Below, in pieces: positions 26,444 through 35,797 of a DNA stretch of 64,000 nt; positions within the stretch are counted from its first letter, which is position 1; each line of letters begins with the position of its first letter. The notes below the pieces were generated by a model. That model was not told the origin of the DNA, ran no database searches, and saw only the letters and a program-made list of their open reading frames with translations. The stretch lies in NCBI RefSeq assembly GCF_003143775.1, contig NZ_QFRJ01000006.1, positions 1 through 64,000 of the forward strand, in the 5' to 3' direction. A program made the translations under genes and the position numbers. This DNA is from Brumimicrobium oceani (lineage in GTDB: Bacteria; Bacteroidota; Bacteroidia; Flavobacteriales_D; Crocinitomicaceae).

Positions 26444-26450
26444 CTAATTA
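26279..26450. mobile_element. MITE-like element, 172-bp copy
   Basis: Bounded by imperfect 23-bp terminal inverted repeats beginning TAATTAGT and ending GGAAACA (19 of 23 positions match). No coding capacity. A shorter relative (84 bp) at 39023-39106 keeps both ends and lacks about 88 internal bases. The TAATTAG of the dnaJ-proximal end supplies the dnaJ stop codon. Ends are read by eye; target-site duplications are not clear. Confidence 0.6.
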
Positions 26451-27571
26451 CTAAACATATCTTTTACACGTTGAAAGAAACCTTTCTCTTTACCATCCGG
26501 ATTAGGTTGAAAGTTTTCGCTTTCTCTCAACTTTTCCATCATATCTTGCTCCTCTTTCGAAAGTGATTGCGGTGTCCAAATATTAATATGAACAAACTGA
26601 TCTCCTGTTCCGTAATTCTGAACACTTGGCAAACCTTTTCCCTTTAAGCGCAACATTTTACCACTTTGAGTTCCTGGTTCTATCTTAATACGCGCTCTAC
26701 TTTTAATTGTTGGCACTTCAATAGAAGCTCCTAAAGCGGCATCAGCAAAGTTAATGAAGGCTTCATAATGAACGTTTTGTCCATCACGACGTAATTCTTC
26801 ATGCTCTTTTACTTCGATCACCACCAATAAATCTCCTGCGATTCCGTCAAATGGTCCAGCGTTTCCTTTTCCACTTACCGAAAGTTGCATTCCATCTTCT
26901 ACTCCTGATGGAATATCCAATTCGATCACCTCTTCTTTTCGCTCTAGTCCTTGACTGTCTGCTCCAGATGGCTTTTTGTCAATTATTTTCCCTGTTCCTT
27001 GGCAATTCGGACAAGTTGAAGCCGTTTGCATTGCTCCGAGGAAGGTTTGCGTTACACGATTTACCCTACCTGCTCCGTTACAAGTAGAACATTCTTTGAA
27101 AGTAACACCAGCGGCATTGACCAACTTGTTTACGCGAATTTTCTTTTTCACGCCATCGGCTACCTCATCTAGCGTTAGCTTAATTTTCACACGAAGATTG
27201 GTTCCTTTGGCAGTTCTTTGACGAGCGCCACCGCCGCCTCTTCGACCTCCAAAACCACCACCTCCGCCACCGAAGATGTCACCGAATTGAGAGAATATGT
27301 CATCCATATCCATCCCACCGAAGCCTCCGCCTCCGCCAGATCCATCAACACCTGCATGACCAAATTGATCGTAGCGTTGTTTTTTCTGAGCATCTGCTAA
27401 AACCTCGTATGCTTCTGCTGCTTCTTTAAATTTATTCTCCGCCTCAGCATCATCAGGATTTTTATCAGGGTGGTACTTTAAGGCGAGTTTACGGTATGCT
27501 TTCTTAATTTCAGGAGCAGTCGCAGAACGACTTACACCCAACACTTCATAATAATCTCTTTTCTCGCTCAT
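26444..27571 (-). CDS. dnaJ: Chaperone DnaJ (Flavobacteriia type)
   Basis: Hsp40 co-chaperone that stimulates DnaK. 375 residues: J domain (1-70, HPD in KYHPDKNP), Gly-rich linker (about 75-115), substrate domains and C-terminal dimer region ending in FFQRVKDMF. The central zinc region keeps only two CxxCxGxG units (CSTCNGAG and CPNCQGTG) instead of four; the second half is replaced by a [10 protein letters not shown] segment, as I recall for Flavobacteriia. It can bind one zinc at most. It lies 8 bases downstream of grpE. Its stop codon lies inside a MITE-like element. Confidence 0.95.
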   Translation of the reverse strand: MSEKRDYYEVLGVSRSATAPEIKKAYRKLALKYHPDKNPDDAEAENKFKEAAEAYEVLADAQKKQRYDQFGHAGVDGSGGGGGFGGMDMDDIFSQFGDIFGGGGGGFGGRRGGGGARQRTAKGTNLRVKIKLTLDEVADGVKKKIRVNKLVNAAGVTFKECSTCNGAGRVNRVTQTFLGAMQTASTCPNCQGTGKIIDKKPSGADSQGLERKEEVIELDIPSGVEDGMQLSVSGKGNAGPFDGIAGDLLVVIEVKEHEELRRDGQNVHYEAFINFADAALGASIEVPTIKSRARIKIEPGTQSGKMLRLKGKGLPSVQNYGTGDQFVHINIWTPQSLSKEEQDMMEKLRESENFQPNPDGKEKGFFQRVKDMFSN

Positions 27572-27579
27572 AATATATT

Positions 27580-28152
27580 TTATTGACCTACTACGACCTT
27601 CGCGTATCGCAAAACTTTGTCATTTAAGAAATATCCTTTTTCTACTACATCCACCACTTTTCCTTTCATTTTTTTGTCGGCAGGAATATTTGTGATGGCT
27701 TCATGGTGATCGATATCAAAAGTTTCCCCTTTGCTATCCATTGCTTTCAAACCTTTGGCCGTTAGAATGTTGCTAAACTTGTTATAAATCAACTGGAAGC
27801 CTTGCTTAATTGCATCTGCATCATCCGAAGTTTGATTATTTTCGATTGCTCTCTCAAAGTCATCCAAAATAGCTAACATGTCTTTGACAACACCTTCACT
27901 AGCATTAGAAATTAGGTCTCCTTTTTCTTTGATCGTTCTCTTTCTAAAGTTTTCAAAATCAGAATACAAACGCAAATACTTATCGTTTAAACCTGCGATT
28001 TTATTCTCTAGTTGCTGTTCAACTGTTAACTCCTGAGCAGCCTCTTCAGTACTTTCATTCTGAGTTCCCTCAGTCTCTTCAGCCTTATTTTGTGTATCAG
28101 TAGCCGCTTGCTTTTCTTGCTCAGCCGCTTCGTCTCTATCTTGTTTTCCCAT
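27580..28152 (-). CDS. grpE: Nucleotide exchange factor GrpE
   Basis: ADP/ATP exchange factor for DnaK. From the ATG at 28152 it has 190 residues: an acidic, Q/E-rich disordered N-terminus (about 1-45), the long coiled coil with [15 protein letters not shown], and the C-terminal beta domain [48 protein letters not shown], all family hallmarks. The frame extends to 28182, but the shorter start fits GrpE and the mapped promoter. It forms an operon with dnaJ; dnaK is not in the window. Confidence 0.95.
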   Translation of the reverse strand: MGKQDRDEAAEQEKQAATDTQNKAEETEGTQNESTEEAAQELTVEQQLENKIAGLNDKYLRLYSDFENFRKRTIKEKGDLISNASEGVVKDMLAILDDFERAIENNQTSDDADAIKQGFQLIYNKFSNILTAKGLKAMDSKGETFDIDHHEAITNIPADKKMKGKVVDVVEKGYFLNDKVLRYAKVVVGQ

Positions 28153-28183
28153 TTTTATCTTTTTTAAACCGGAAAGCAACACT

Positions 28184-28255
28184 CAAATTCATTGCCATTG
28201 TGCTTATCGGGACAATCTGTCAGCGCTTGTCTATTTATATTGAAAAACTGTCAGC
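28184..28255 (-). promoter_or_regulatory. grpE-dnaJ promoter with paired CTGTCAGC boxes
   Basis: On the minus strand a TTG (28213-28215) and TGAATTTG (28184-28191, seven of eight to consensus) are spaced 21 bases. Two identical 8-mers, CTGTCAGC on the plus strand, lie at 28217-28224 and 28248-28255 (31 bases apart, about three helical turns) directly upstream of the -33 region. That placement suits an activator or heat-shock regulator site. Inference only. Confidence 0.4.
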
Positions 28256-28636
28256 ATTTGCAGACAAAAAACCATGACAAATAGCCTTTTCTAGACATCT
28301 CAAAAAAAGCTGTTTAATATTAGAAGGAAATGATAATATATAAGGCCGAATAGAAAAATAGATTTTAGCCAATTAGTCGTTAGAGAGAGTTTAGAATATT
28401 AGACCTTAGACAAAAAACGCTTTACTTTCCGAATAATAATTTTTTAGAAGCTAATTCTGATAACTATCTGAACAGGTGTTTTAATCTAGATTGTTCAGCG
28501 GGAGTGCGTTTTCAATTATTTCTGAGACCAACAAAAAGGGAGAAAACTGAAAGCTTATTCAAAATCAAAACTCGTTAAGATAGAGACAGTAATATCCGTC
28601 TTTAATTTCGTATTTTTGAAATTCAAAATAAAACTC
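28256..28636. other. Intergenic region between grpE and yaaA
   Basis: Divergent promoters at either end; no gene or repeat recognised in the middle. Confidence 0.5.
28611..28618 (+). promoter_or_regulatory. -7 promoter box of yaaA
   Basis: TATTTTTG is a full TAnnTTTG match. It overlaps the upstream in-frame TTG at 28616 and therefore supports the ATG at 28637 as start, leaving a very short leader. Confidence 0.6.
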
Positions 28637-29401
28637 ATGAAAATATTATTATCTCCAGCAAAGTCTTTGGATTACGACCAGAATATTGAAACTCCTTTTA
28701 CTGAAAAAGCGCATTTTTTAGAAGAGGCTGATTATTTGGCGAAAAAGCTTCAAAAAATGTCAAAAAAGCAGATAGGAGAACTCATGAAAATTTCAGAAAA
28801 CCTAAGTGATTTGAATCACCAACGTTACCAAGATTGGGAAAAACCGACTTCTTTAAATGATAATGCAAAACCCGCAGTAACAGTTTTTACAGGAGAGGCC
28901 TATAAAGGACTTGATGTTTCAACATTTTCTAAGAAAGATTTTGAAAATGCTCAAAAAGACTTGATGATTTTATCTGGGTTATATGGAATTTTAAAACCAT
29001 TGGATTTAATGTTTCCATACAGATTAGAAATGGGAACACGATGGAATGTAACTTCAAAAACAAAGAACCTTTATGAATATTGGGGAAGTAAATTAGCGAA
29101 ATTCATCAATGAAGAAACCGAAAAAGATGAAGTAATCATCAACTTAGCTTCCAATGAATACTTTAAAGCAGTAGACAAAAAAGTTCTAAAACCGAGAATT
29201 ATCACTCCAGTCTTTAAAGATTTAAAAGGCGATGAATTTAAGGTGATAATGATGTACGCAAAACACGCACGTGGTGCTATGACGAGAGATATTATTCAAA
29301 ATCAATACAAAGATGTGGAAGATTTGAAAGGATATAATGTGGATGGATATAGTTATAGTGAGGAGATGTCGGGTGAGGATGAATGGGTGTTTGTGAGATA
29401 A
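28637..29401 (+). CDS. yaaA: Peroxide stress protein YaaA (DUF328/UPF0246)
   Basis: A 254-residue cytoplasmic protein of the YaaA family, reported in E. coli to limit damage from iron and hydrogen peroxide and to bind DNA. Hallmarks: N-terminal MKILLSPAKSLDY, then FTGEAYKGLD, LSGLYGILKPLDLMFPYRLEMGT, INLASNEYFKAV, and KHARGAMTRDII. Full length. Monocistronic. Confidence 0.93.
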   Translation: MKILLSPAKSLDYDQNIETPFTEKAHFLEEADYLAKKLQKMSKKQIGELMKISENLSDLNHQRYQDWEKPTSLNDNAKPAVTVFTGEAYKGLDVSTFSKKDFENAQKDLMILSGLYGILKPLDLMFPYRLEMGTRWNVTSKTKNLYEYWGSKLAKFINEETEKDEVIINLASNEYFKAVDKKVLKPRIITPVFKDLKGDEFKVIMMYAKHARGAMTRDIIQNQYKDVEDLKGYNVDGYSYSEEMSGEDEWVFVR

Positions 29402-29899
29402 ATATTAATTACGAATTCAATCACTCTCAGATTATAAAATTCAATTTACTTATTATTTTGAGAATTCTAGAATTATTTTTTCAAGGCGAGTAATTCGCTT
29501 TTGCAATACAGCTTCTTTTTCATCGGTTGACTCCGTCTTTGCAAGTCGTTCCTCCAGTTCAAAAATGTAAAGTGTTAGTTACTCAACTTTTTCGACTAAC
29601 AACCTATGAATATTCCATAAGAATTAGTGTTTAATTTCGCTGAAGTTAGGTTAAGTTAAAAGCAAATAATTTTAAGCTAAAAATCTAATTCTTGTTAAAA
29701 AAGCAACGATCAATGGATGTTTTTAAACAATGAATAGCTTTCGATGTAGAGCTACGAAACAAAGTCGCCACTATTCCCTACTCAAACCTCTTTACTAATC
29801 TACCGAATTTTTTATTTCCCTACCAAATCCCTATATTTGCGGGAGCCTTGGTGTTTTGACAGACATAACACATTTTATAAATTATAAAAAACAAATTAT
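29402..29899. other. Intergenic region with a possible gene relic
   Basis: On the minus strand 29458-29580 keeps an open frame without a start codon that reads as a heptad coiled coil (ELEERLAKTES and QKRITRLEKII), preceded by stops. It may be the remnant 3' end of a gene. The rocD promoter is at 29832-29839. Confidence 0.35.
29832..29839 (+). promoter_or_regulatory. -7 promoter box of rocD
   Basis: TATATTTG is a full TAnnTTTG match, about 60 bases upstream of the start codon; no clear -33 TTG. Confidence 0.6.
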
Positions 29900-31183
29900 A
29901 TGAATACAACAACAGAAAAGTTATCCTCGGAAGACATAATCAAAATGGAAGAAAAGTACGGAGCGCACAATTATCATCCGTTACCAGTTGTTTTAGCCAA
30001 AGGTGAAGGTGTTCACGTTTGGGATATTGAGGGGAAACATTATTACGATTTTCTTTCTGCTTATTCTGCTGTAAATCAAGGTCATTGTCATCCGCACATT
30101 ATTGGAGCTTTAAAAGAGCAAGCTGAAACATTAACTTTAACTTCTCGTGCGTTCTATAATGACGTATTGGGTCCTTTTGAGAAATATGCAACTGAGACTT
30201 TCGGTTTTGATAAAATTTTAGCAATGAATTCTGGTGCTGAGGCGGTAGAAACAGCGATTAAAATTTGTAGAAAATACGCCTACGAAAAGAAAGGTATTCC
30301 AGAAGATCATGCGAAAATTATTGTTTGTGAAAATAACTTCCATGGAAGAACAACAACAATTATCTCTTTCTCAAATGACGATAATGCACGCGATAATTTT
30401 GGTCCTTACACTCCTGGATTTATAAAAATTCCTTACAACGATACAGCGGCTTTAGCAGAAGCATTAAAACAAGATAATGTTGCAGGATTCTTGGTTGAAC
30501 CAATTCAAGGTGAAGCGGGAGTTTTTGTTCCAGACGAAGGTTATTTGGCTGAAGTAAGAAGACTATGTACAGAAGCTGATGTTTTGTTTATTGCTGACGA
30601 AGTACAAACAGGTATTGCAAGAACAGGTAGTCTTTTAGCTGTTTGTGGAGATTGTTCATGTGGTTCTAAATGTGAGCAAAAAGCACCAACTTATGTTCGT
30701 CCAGATATGGTTGTTTTAGGAAAAGCAATTTCTGGTGGAGTTTATCCTGTATCAGCTGTTTTAGCGGATGATCACATTATGGGCGTTATTCAGCCAGGTC
30801 AACACGGTTCTACTTTTGGAGGAAATCCTTTAGCAGCTGCGGTTGCGGTTGCTGCTTTAGAAGTAATCAAAAATGAAAACTTAGCGGCAAATGCTGATAA
30901 AATGGGGAAATTGTTCCGCAAGGAAATGAACCGCATCATAGAAGGAACTAACTTAGTTAACAAAGTACGTGGTAGAGGTTTATTAAACGCAATTTTAATC
31001 AACGATACAGAAGAAAGTACAACTGCTTGGGATTTATGTATGGCAATGAAAGAAAACGGTTTGATCGCAAAACCAACACACGGAAATATTATTCGTTTTG
31101 CTCCACCATTGGTAATTACCGAAGAGCAATTGATGGATTGTGTTGCGATAATAGAAAAGACAATTACTGAATTTAAAAAGTAG
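29900..31183 (+). CDS. rocD: Ornithine aminotransferase
   Basis: PLP enzyme transferring the delta-amino group of ornithine to 2-oxoglutarate, giving glutamate semialdehyde (the PruA substrate) and glutamate. 427 residues, class III aminotransferase: [59 protein letters not shown], and PLP-lysine K275 in [10 protein letters not shown]. Between the aspartate motif and the lysine there is an insertion of about 14 residues with four cysteines (C249, C252, C254, C258). Many OATs lack it; I recall it in Bacteroidota members. It might bind a metal. Strong terminator downstream. Confidence 0.94.
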   Translation: MNTTTEKLSSEDIIKMEEKYGAHNYHPLPVVLAKGEGVHVWDIEGKHYYDFLSAYSAVNQGHCHPHIIGALKEQAETLTLTSRAFYNDVLGPFEKYATETFGFDKILAMNSGAEAVETAIKICRKYAYEKKGIPEDHAKIIVCENNFHGRTTTIISFSNDDNARDNFGPYTPGFIKIPYNDTAALAEALKQDNVAGFLVEPIQGEAGVFVPDEGYLAEVRRLCTEADVLFIADEVQTGIARTGSLLAVCGDCSCGSKCEQKAPTYVRPDMVVLGKAISGGVYPVSAVLADDHIMGVIQPGQHGSTFGGNPLAAAVAVAALEVIKNENLAANADKMGKLFRKEMNRIIEGTNLVNKVRGRGLLNAILINDTEESTTAWDLCMAMKENGLIAKPTHGNIIRFAPPLVITEEQLMDCVAIIEKTITEFKK

Positions 31184-31245
31184 AATTTGCATATAAAACA
31201 AAATATCAAATTCTGATTTTATAGAAGGTTTTATATATTTCAGAA

Positions 31246-31281
31246 AGCTGATTTCGATTATTCGGAATCAGCCTTTTTTTT
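31246..31281 (+). terminator. Rho-independent terminator of rocD
   Basis: A stem of about 10 bp (AGCTGATTTCGA / TTCGGAATCAGCC, with a mismatch) is followed by eight T residues. Confidence 0.85.
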
Positions 31282-31451
31282 GGATAGACTTATGGGTGCT
31301 ACCCTGATTTCAATGGAATTTCACGTGCAATTGAGAATAAGCCATTAAAATCAGGGTAGAACCAACTTATGAATTTCTACTTTTTTGAAAGTAAAGGGTG
31401 CTCTAATAAAAAGAATAGAGCAACACCTTTAACGGCCACAAACAAATCATC

Positions 31452-32027
31452 TTAAAACCCCATTAATTTCTTTACCTGATTTGTATTTTGCTTTGTAGTC
31501 AGATTTTCTAAAAGAAGAAAAGCTACCTCCAAGGCTGTGGAGGGTCCGTGAGAGGTAATGATTCTATTGTCAGCAACAATTTGCTCGTTTACCACATGCG
31601 CCCCAAAATCTTCTAACGATTTCCTCCTGTCTGGATTACCGTATGTTGTCGCATTTTTACCTTTTAAAATTCCGCTTTTGCCTAAAGGAAGAGCACCAAC
31701 ACAAATCGAAGCAATGATTTTATCTTTAGAATGAAAAGATCGAATTAAATTTTGAATTTTTTCCCCATAAGCGTCTTTGTAGAATCCATATTGCTCGAAT
31801 CCACCTGGAATAGCAAGCGCATCGTAAGCGTTGACATCAATTTCATCGATCAAAAAATCAGCAATGAAAGTTTGATTGAAAGTACTTTTAATTTCTTTTT
31901 TTAGTCCACAGGTAAATAATTGAGTCCTTCCGTTTCCTTCTTCAAGGTTCCATCCAATGACATCAATAAAGGCGCTGGCTTCTAGAAGTTCAAATCCTTC
32001 TGCTAAAACGAGGAGTACTTTTTTCAT
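31452..32027 (-). CDS. DJ-1/PfpI family protein
   Basis: A 191-residue protein of the DJ-1/ThiJ/PfpI superfamily. The nucleophile elbow is ASICVGA with C109, the early acidic residue lies in LAEGFELLEA, and SHGPSTALEVAFLLLENL near the end is typical of the DJ-1 branch (YajL/PARK7-like). Expected to act in the cytoplasm in oxidative or carbonyl stress. The exact activity cannot be told from sequence. It is close to OYE-family and other redox genes but seems separately transcribed. Confidence 0.87.
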   Translation of the reverse strand: MKKVLLVLAEGFELLEASAFIDVIGWNLEEGNGRTQLFTCGLKKEIKSTFNQTFIADFLIDEIDVNAYDALAIPGGFEQYGFYKDAYGEKIQNLIRSFHSKDKIIASICVGALPLGKSGILKGKNATTYGNPDRRKSLEDFGAHVVNEQIVADNRIITSHGPSTALEVAFLLLENLTTKQNTNQVKKLMGF

Positions 32028-32133
32028 ATTTTAGACACATTTAAAAATTCAAGGATCAAAAGATCAATGTATTAAACAATTACGAATTTAATCAATCTGG
32101 AAGAATCAATTTGAAACTACACATTCTTAGTAA

Positions 32134-33216
32134 TTATTTCTCTTCCACAAATCCATCCCAACGCTTCATGTAATGTATAAAATCTTCCCCTAGTCCTTCT
32201 TGTTTTAAGTAATCCTCCGATACTGGAGTTTTTACGGGTTCAAAATTCGGATTTTCTATAACTTTCTTCGCAAAATCATGGTGTAAAATAGCCGATTGAC
32301 CAATGGAAACGAAGTCGATTCCTGAAGATAGCGCTTGATGAACATCTTGACCATTTTTGATTTTTCCAGCAACTGTTAATTTGATATTCCCATAATCAAG
32401 CTCTATAAAATGATCCATTAAAGATTGATCTTGATACTCTTCCACTTCGGGCATTTTGAAAACATCCCACAAAGAAATATCTAAAAAATCAATTTTATCT
32501 TCTTTAATAAAACGTTGACAAACTTCTTTCACTTCTAATAAATCCATTCCAAATCTTTCTGGAGAAAGTCTGACACCCAACAAAAACTCTTCTCCGCATG
32601 ACTTCCTTATTCCTTCAACAATTTCAAATAAAAGGCGAGATCGATTTTCTAGGCTCCCACCATATTCATCCGTTCTGTAGTTGATTTCAGCACTTAAAAA
32701 CTGTGTAAGAATATAACCATGTGCGCCATGAACCTCCACTCCATCATAACCTGCTTTCTTTGCACGAATGGCAGCATCTATGAAATCTATTTTTAATTGC
32801 TCAACTTCTTTGGCACTTAATGCTCTCGCACCCGTTTTTTCATTGACAGAAGGACAAACAGGAGCTTCACCGATTAACTCCTTAGGCGTTCGCATTCCTG
32901 CATGATGAAGCTGAACCACAGCTAAACTTCCATGCGATTTTATTTCAGCTGCCAATTTTCTATGACCTTCAATATGCTTATCTGAGAATATTCCCAATTG
33001 TCCTGGAAAACCTTGTCCAATTTTTTGAACATGAGAAGCACAAGTCATAACTAGACCAAACTGTCCTTTTGCTCGCATAGACAACCAATTAAATTCGTCA
33101 TCAGAAAGCGTTCCGTCTTCATGACTTTGCGTATTGGTCATAGGTGCCAACATGAATCTATTTTTCATTATTGAACCATTTTTAAATTGAACTGGAGTTT
33201 CTGGAGAATTTTTCAT
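32134..33216 (-). CDS. NADH:flavin oxidoreductase, Old Yellow Enzyme family
   Basis: A 360-residue FMN-binding TIM barrel that reduces activated alkenes or related electrophiles with NAD(P)H. Motifs: FMLAPMTNTQSHEDG near the N-terminus, VQLHHAGM, the substrate-binding HGAHGYILTQFLS with EINYRTDEYGGSLENRSR, and a phosphate-binding end VSIGQSAILHHDF. No Fe-S or second flavin domain is attached, so it is a simple OYE. A -7 box is at 33253-33260. Physiological substrate unknown. Confidence 0.9.
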   Translation of the reverse strand: MKNSPETPVQFKNGSIMKNRFMLAPMTNTQSHEDGTLSDDEFNWLSMRAKGQFGLVMTCASHVQKIGQGFPGQLGIFSDKHIEGHRKLAAEIKSHGSLAVVQLHHAGMRTPKELIGEAPVCPSVNEKTGARALSAKEVEQLKIDFIDAAIRAKKAGYDGVEVHGAHGYILTQFLSAEINYRTDEYGGSLENRSRLLFEIVEGIRKSCGEEFLLGVRLSPERFGMDLLEVKEVCQRFIKEDKIDFLDISLWDVFKMPEVEEYQDQSLMDHFIELDYGNIKLTVAGKIKNGQDVHQALSSGIDFVSIGQSAILHHDFAKKVIENPNFEPVKTPVSEDYLKQEGLGEDFIHYMKRWDGFVEEK

Positions 33217-33252
33217 TTGAAATTTATTTGAGCTTTAATAAGGTAAGAATAA

Positions 33253-33260
33253 CAAAGCTA
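33253..33260 (-). promoter_or_regulatory. -7 promoter box of the OYE gene
   Basis: On the minus strand this reads TAGCTTTG, a full TAnnTTTG match, about 37 bases before the start codon. Confidence 0.55.
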
Positions 33261-33310
33261 AAAATCTTTTGTTTAATCTCAACAATACTTCAAATTGAAG
33301 AATTAAGCTT

Positions 33311-34420
33311 TTAGATAAGACTCAAGACAAATCCGAGTAAAGCGCCCCCTATTACGATAAAAGCACTGTTCATTTTCTTAAAAACGAAAACACTAACTAT
33401 GCTTGAAACAGCGATTAAAATCGTTTTCCAATCTGTAAGCGTATCTTTCCCCATTTCCACGCAAACAGCAACAATAACCGCTACTGCGGCAATATTTACG
33501 GCATTCAAAAACGCAGCCATCATTTTAGATTTACGCATACGAGGAATAAGCGGATTGAGAATACTTACGAAGACAAAAGACGGAAGAAAAATTCCAACAG
33601 TGGCGGCCACTGCACCCCAAAAACCGCCCATTTGCCAACCAATAAATGTGGCTGTCGATAAAACTGGACCAGGAGTAAATTGGCCCACCGCAACGGCGTC
33701 AATCAACTGTTGACGGGTGAGCATTCCTGTGTTCACTAACTCAGCATCTAAAAAAGCAAACAATACATAACCACTCCCATAGAGCAAAGCGCCGACCTTT
33801 AGGAATATCCATAGCATTTTAAAAACGCCAGTCGAAAAAGCTACTTGCAGCAAAATAAGCGGTGCAATACTGTACAGCTTATCCTTTGGTTTTCGAACAA
33901 AATACAATGCCAACCCCAGAAATCCACAAGCAAATAAGGCTATAATTTCGTTAAGTCCGAGCAAACAAGCTATTAATGTAAGTCCTCCTAAAATCCCCAG
34001 TTCAATGTTCTTCAAGGCTTTTTTTCCTAATCGGTAAACAGCACCTAAAATAATGGCAATAACAGCAGGTTTTATTCCATAAATAAAAGGTTCAACTTTC
34101 GGCATTTGGCCGTATTGCTGATACAAATAAGCCAGAACCATTGTAATTACAACTGCGGGAAATACGAAACAAACTCCGGCAACGATCAAACCCTTCCACC
34201 CTGCTCTTTCATGACCACAATGCATTGTCATCTCTGTGGAGTTTGGGCCTGGAATTAGGTTAGTTGCTCCTACCATATCCAAAAAATGCTGTTGCGTCAT
34301 CCATTTCCGTTTTTTCACTACTTCATCCTCCATCATCGCAATATGAGCAGCAGGCCCACCAAAGGCTATACTTCCCAATTTGAAAAACAATTGTGCCACT
34401 TCCTTTAACCGACTATTCAT
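33311..34420 (-). CDS. chrA: Chromate transporter ChrA (bidomain)
   Basis: An inner-membrane protein of the CHR family that exports chromate, 369 residues, with two homologous halves of about six membrane segments each. Each half has its signature: FFKLGSIAFGGPAAHIAMMEDEVV with GATNLIPGPNSTEM in the first, and FLKVGALLYGSGYVLFAFLDAELV with AVGQFTPGPVLSTATFIGW in the second. A -7 box at 34451-34458 gives it its own promoter. The AraC regulator gene directly upstream on the same strand may control it. Chromate as substrate is the family assignment; some members may carry other anions. Confidence 0.9.
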   Translation of the reverse strand: MNSRLKEVAQLFFKLGSIAFGGPAAHIAMMEDEVVKKRKWMTQQHFLDMVGATNLIPGPNSTEMTMHCGHERAGWKGLIVAGVCFVFPAVVITMVLAYLYQQYGQMPKVEPFIYGIKPAVIAIILGAVYRLGKKALKNIELGILGGLTLIACLLGLNEIIALFACGFLGLALYFVRKPKDKLYSIAPLILLQVAFSTGVFKMLWIFLKVGALLYGSGYVLFAFLDAELVNTGMLTRQQLIDAVAVGQFTPGPVLSTATFIGWQMGGFWGAVAATVGIFLPSFVFVSILNPLIPRMRKSKMMAAFLNAVNIAAVAVIVAVCVEMGKDTLTDWKTILIAVSSIVSVFVFKKMNSAFIVIGGALLGFVLSLI

Positions 34421-34450
34421 TTTGATGTGCTATTTTTTAATGTGATACAG

Positions 34451-34458
34451 CAAAACTA
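34451..34458 (-). promoter_or_regulatory. -7 promoter box of chrA
   Basis: On the minus strand this reads TAGTTTTG, a full TAnnTTTG match about 30 bases before the chrA start. Confidence 0.55.
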
Positions 34459-34507
34459 TACAATAACACTCCAAAAAGATGGTCTATATGAAAATACAAT
34501 GGTACGG

Positions 34508-35326
34508 TCAGTTGTTTTCTTTACGGAATGCGAGCGGTGTTTTAGTTACGTGCCGCTTGAAGTATTTTGAGAAATGAGAATTATCCTTAAAATCCAGTTG
34601 GAGAGATATTTCATTCACTGTAAAATCTGTGTAAAGCAGCAGCCGTTTTGCTTCGCTAATTATGTGTTCTGACAAAATTTCGGAAGCGGATTGCCCTTTT
34701 TCCTTTCTACAAATCGCATTTAAATTTTGAGGTGTAGTATTCAAAAGAGCAGCAAAATAACTGACTTTATTGGTTAATTTATTTTCTTGGTTTAATAAAT
34801 CAATATAAGCCTGAAAAATAGAATTATTCCCATTTTTAGGAACTTTATACACTACCGATTCTAGTAGTTTGGCCAGTAGCGCTTTGAGTAATCCATCGCT
34901 TATTAGTCGATTTGAATCTTTATTTCTGGAAAACTCTTTTAATAAAAGCGTGTAAATCTCCATAGCTGAATCGTCTTGGGGAAACAAGCAGTTATGGAAA
35001 CTGAGATTAGAAATCAATCTTTTTACGTCCTTATCTAAGCAATTCTCGATGAATGACTTTTTAATGATCAAAACAAATCCTTCCGGCTCTTTAGTGATGT
35101 CCCAAAAATGAACTTGTTCTTTGCGAATGGTAAACACAATAGGTGGTTTTATTGCGTATTGCTTAGTATCAATCGTATGAAATCCCGCACCTTTTGTGAG
35201 GTAAATAATTTCGAAATAACTATTGTGTTTGTGCGGTGTTGTTTTACGAATGTGCTTTCTGAACGGAGCAAGTTTAATTCCTTCAGCTGTATTGGATCTA
35301 TCTTTAACCTCAAGTTCGATTCTCAT
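34508..35326 (-). CDS. AraC family transcriptional regulator
   Basis: A 272-residue regulator. An N-terminal cupin-like sensing domain (about 20-110; TPHKHNSYFEIIYLTKGAGFHTIDTKQY is a typical cupin entry) is followed by a helical linker and two helix-turn-helix motifs at the C-terminus. The second is the AraC signature NEISLQLDFKDNSHFSKYFKRHVTKTPLAFRK. Targets are unknown; the adjacent chrA gene on the same strand is the obvious candidate. The inducer is not predictable. Confidence 0.92.
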   Translation of the reverse strand: MRIELEVKDRSNTAEGIKLAPFRKHIRKTTPHKHNSYFEIIYLTKGAGFHTIDTKQYAIKPPIVFTIRKEQVHFWDITKEPEGFVLIIKKSFIENCLDKDVKRLISNLSFHNCLFPQDDSAMEIYTLLLKEFSRNKDSNRLISDGLLKALLAKLLESVVYKVPKNGNNSIFQAYIDLLNQENKLTNKVSYFAALLNTTPQNLNAICRKEKGQSASEILSEHIISEAKRLLLYTDFTVNEISLQLDFKDNSHFSKYFKRHVTKTPLAFRKENN

Positions 35327-35425
35327 TTCATTGAAATTTCAATTGCATTATCAAAAAGCACCTATTTCTTTCATTCAAAACAATCTTACTTCCATCAATA
35401 CCCTGAAAGCAGAAGGCAAGCAAGC

Positions 35426-35797
35426 TTATTTTTTGTAAACGTACTTAGTGTTATTCTGCGCTGGAGCTGATTCTTTTGGCTTAGGGTTTGTCTTAGGCTT
35501 TGAAATCTTCTTTTTTACGGCCTTAACATTTTCTCCTCTCACCATTCCTTCTCCACCATTGAATCTTTTTAAATTTTTCAGATAAAGTTGTTCTACCTTA
35601 TCTCTTGCCCAAGGCGTTTTCCTTAGAAAGTTTAAACTTGACTTTTTCGTTGGATTATTCTGAAAGCAATTGATTTTGATTCGATCTCCCAAAGCTTCCC
35701 AACCGTAATGGTCAACTAGAGTATCTAAAATCGTGGCTAACTTAACGCCATGAAGCGGATTATTGGGTTGCTCTTGAGTTTTATTTTCTTCTTCCAT
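35426..35797 (-). CDS. VF530 family (DUF2132) DNA-binding-like protein
   Basis: A 123-residue protein. The core (about 13-76: [57 protein letters not shown]) is the VF530 helical domain, which is usually a 70-80-residue protein. Here a basic, Lys/Pro-rich tail of about 40 residues has been added ([16 protein letters not shown]), suggesting nucleic-acid contact. Function of the family is not established. Confidence 0.85.
   Translation of the reverse strand: MEEENKTQEQPNNPLHGVKLATILDTLVDHYGWEALGDRIKINCFQNNPTKKSSLNFLRKTPWARDKVEQLYLKNLKRFNGGEGMVRGENVKAVKKKISKPKTNPKPKESAPAQNNTKYVYKK

Noticed and set aside
26279-26450. Insertion sequence with transposase
   Set aside because: The element is too short and has no coding frame; only the terminal inverted repeats support mobility.
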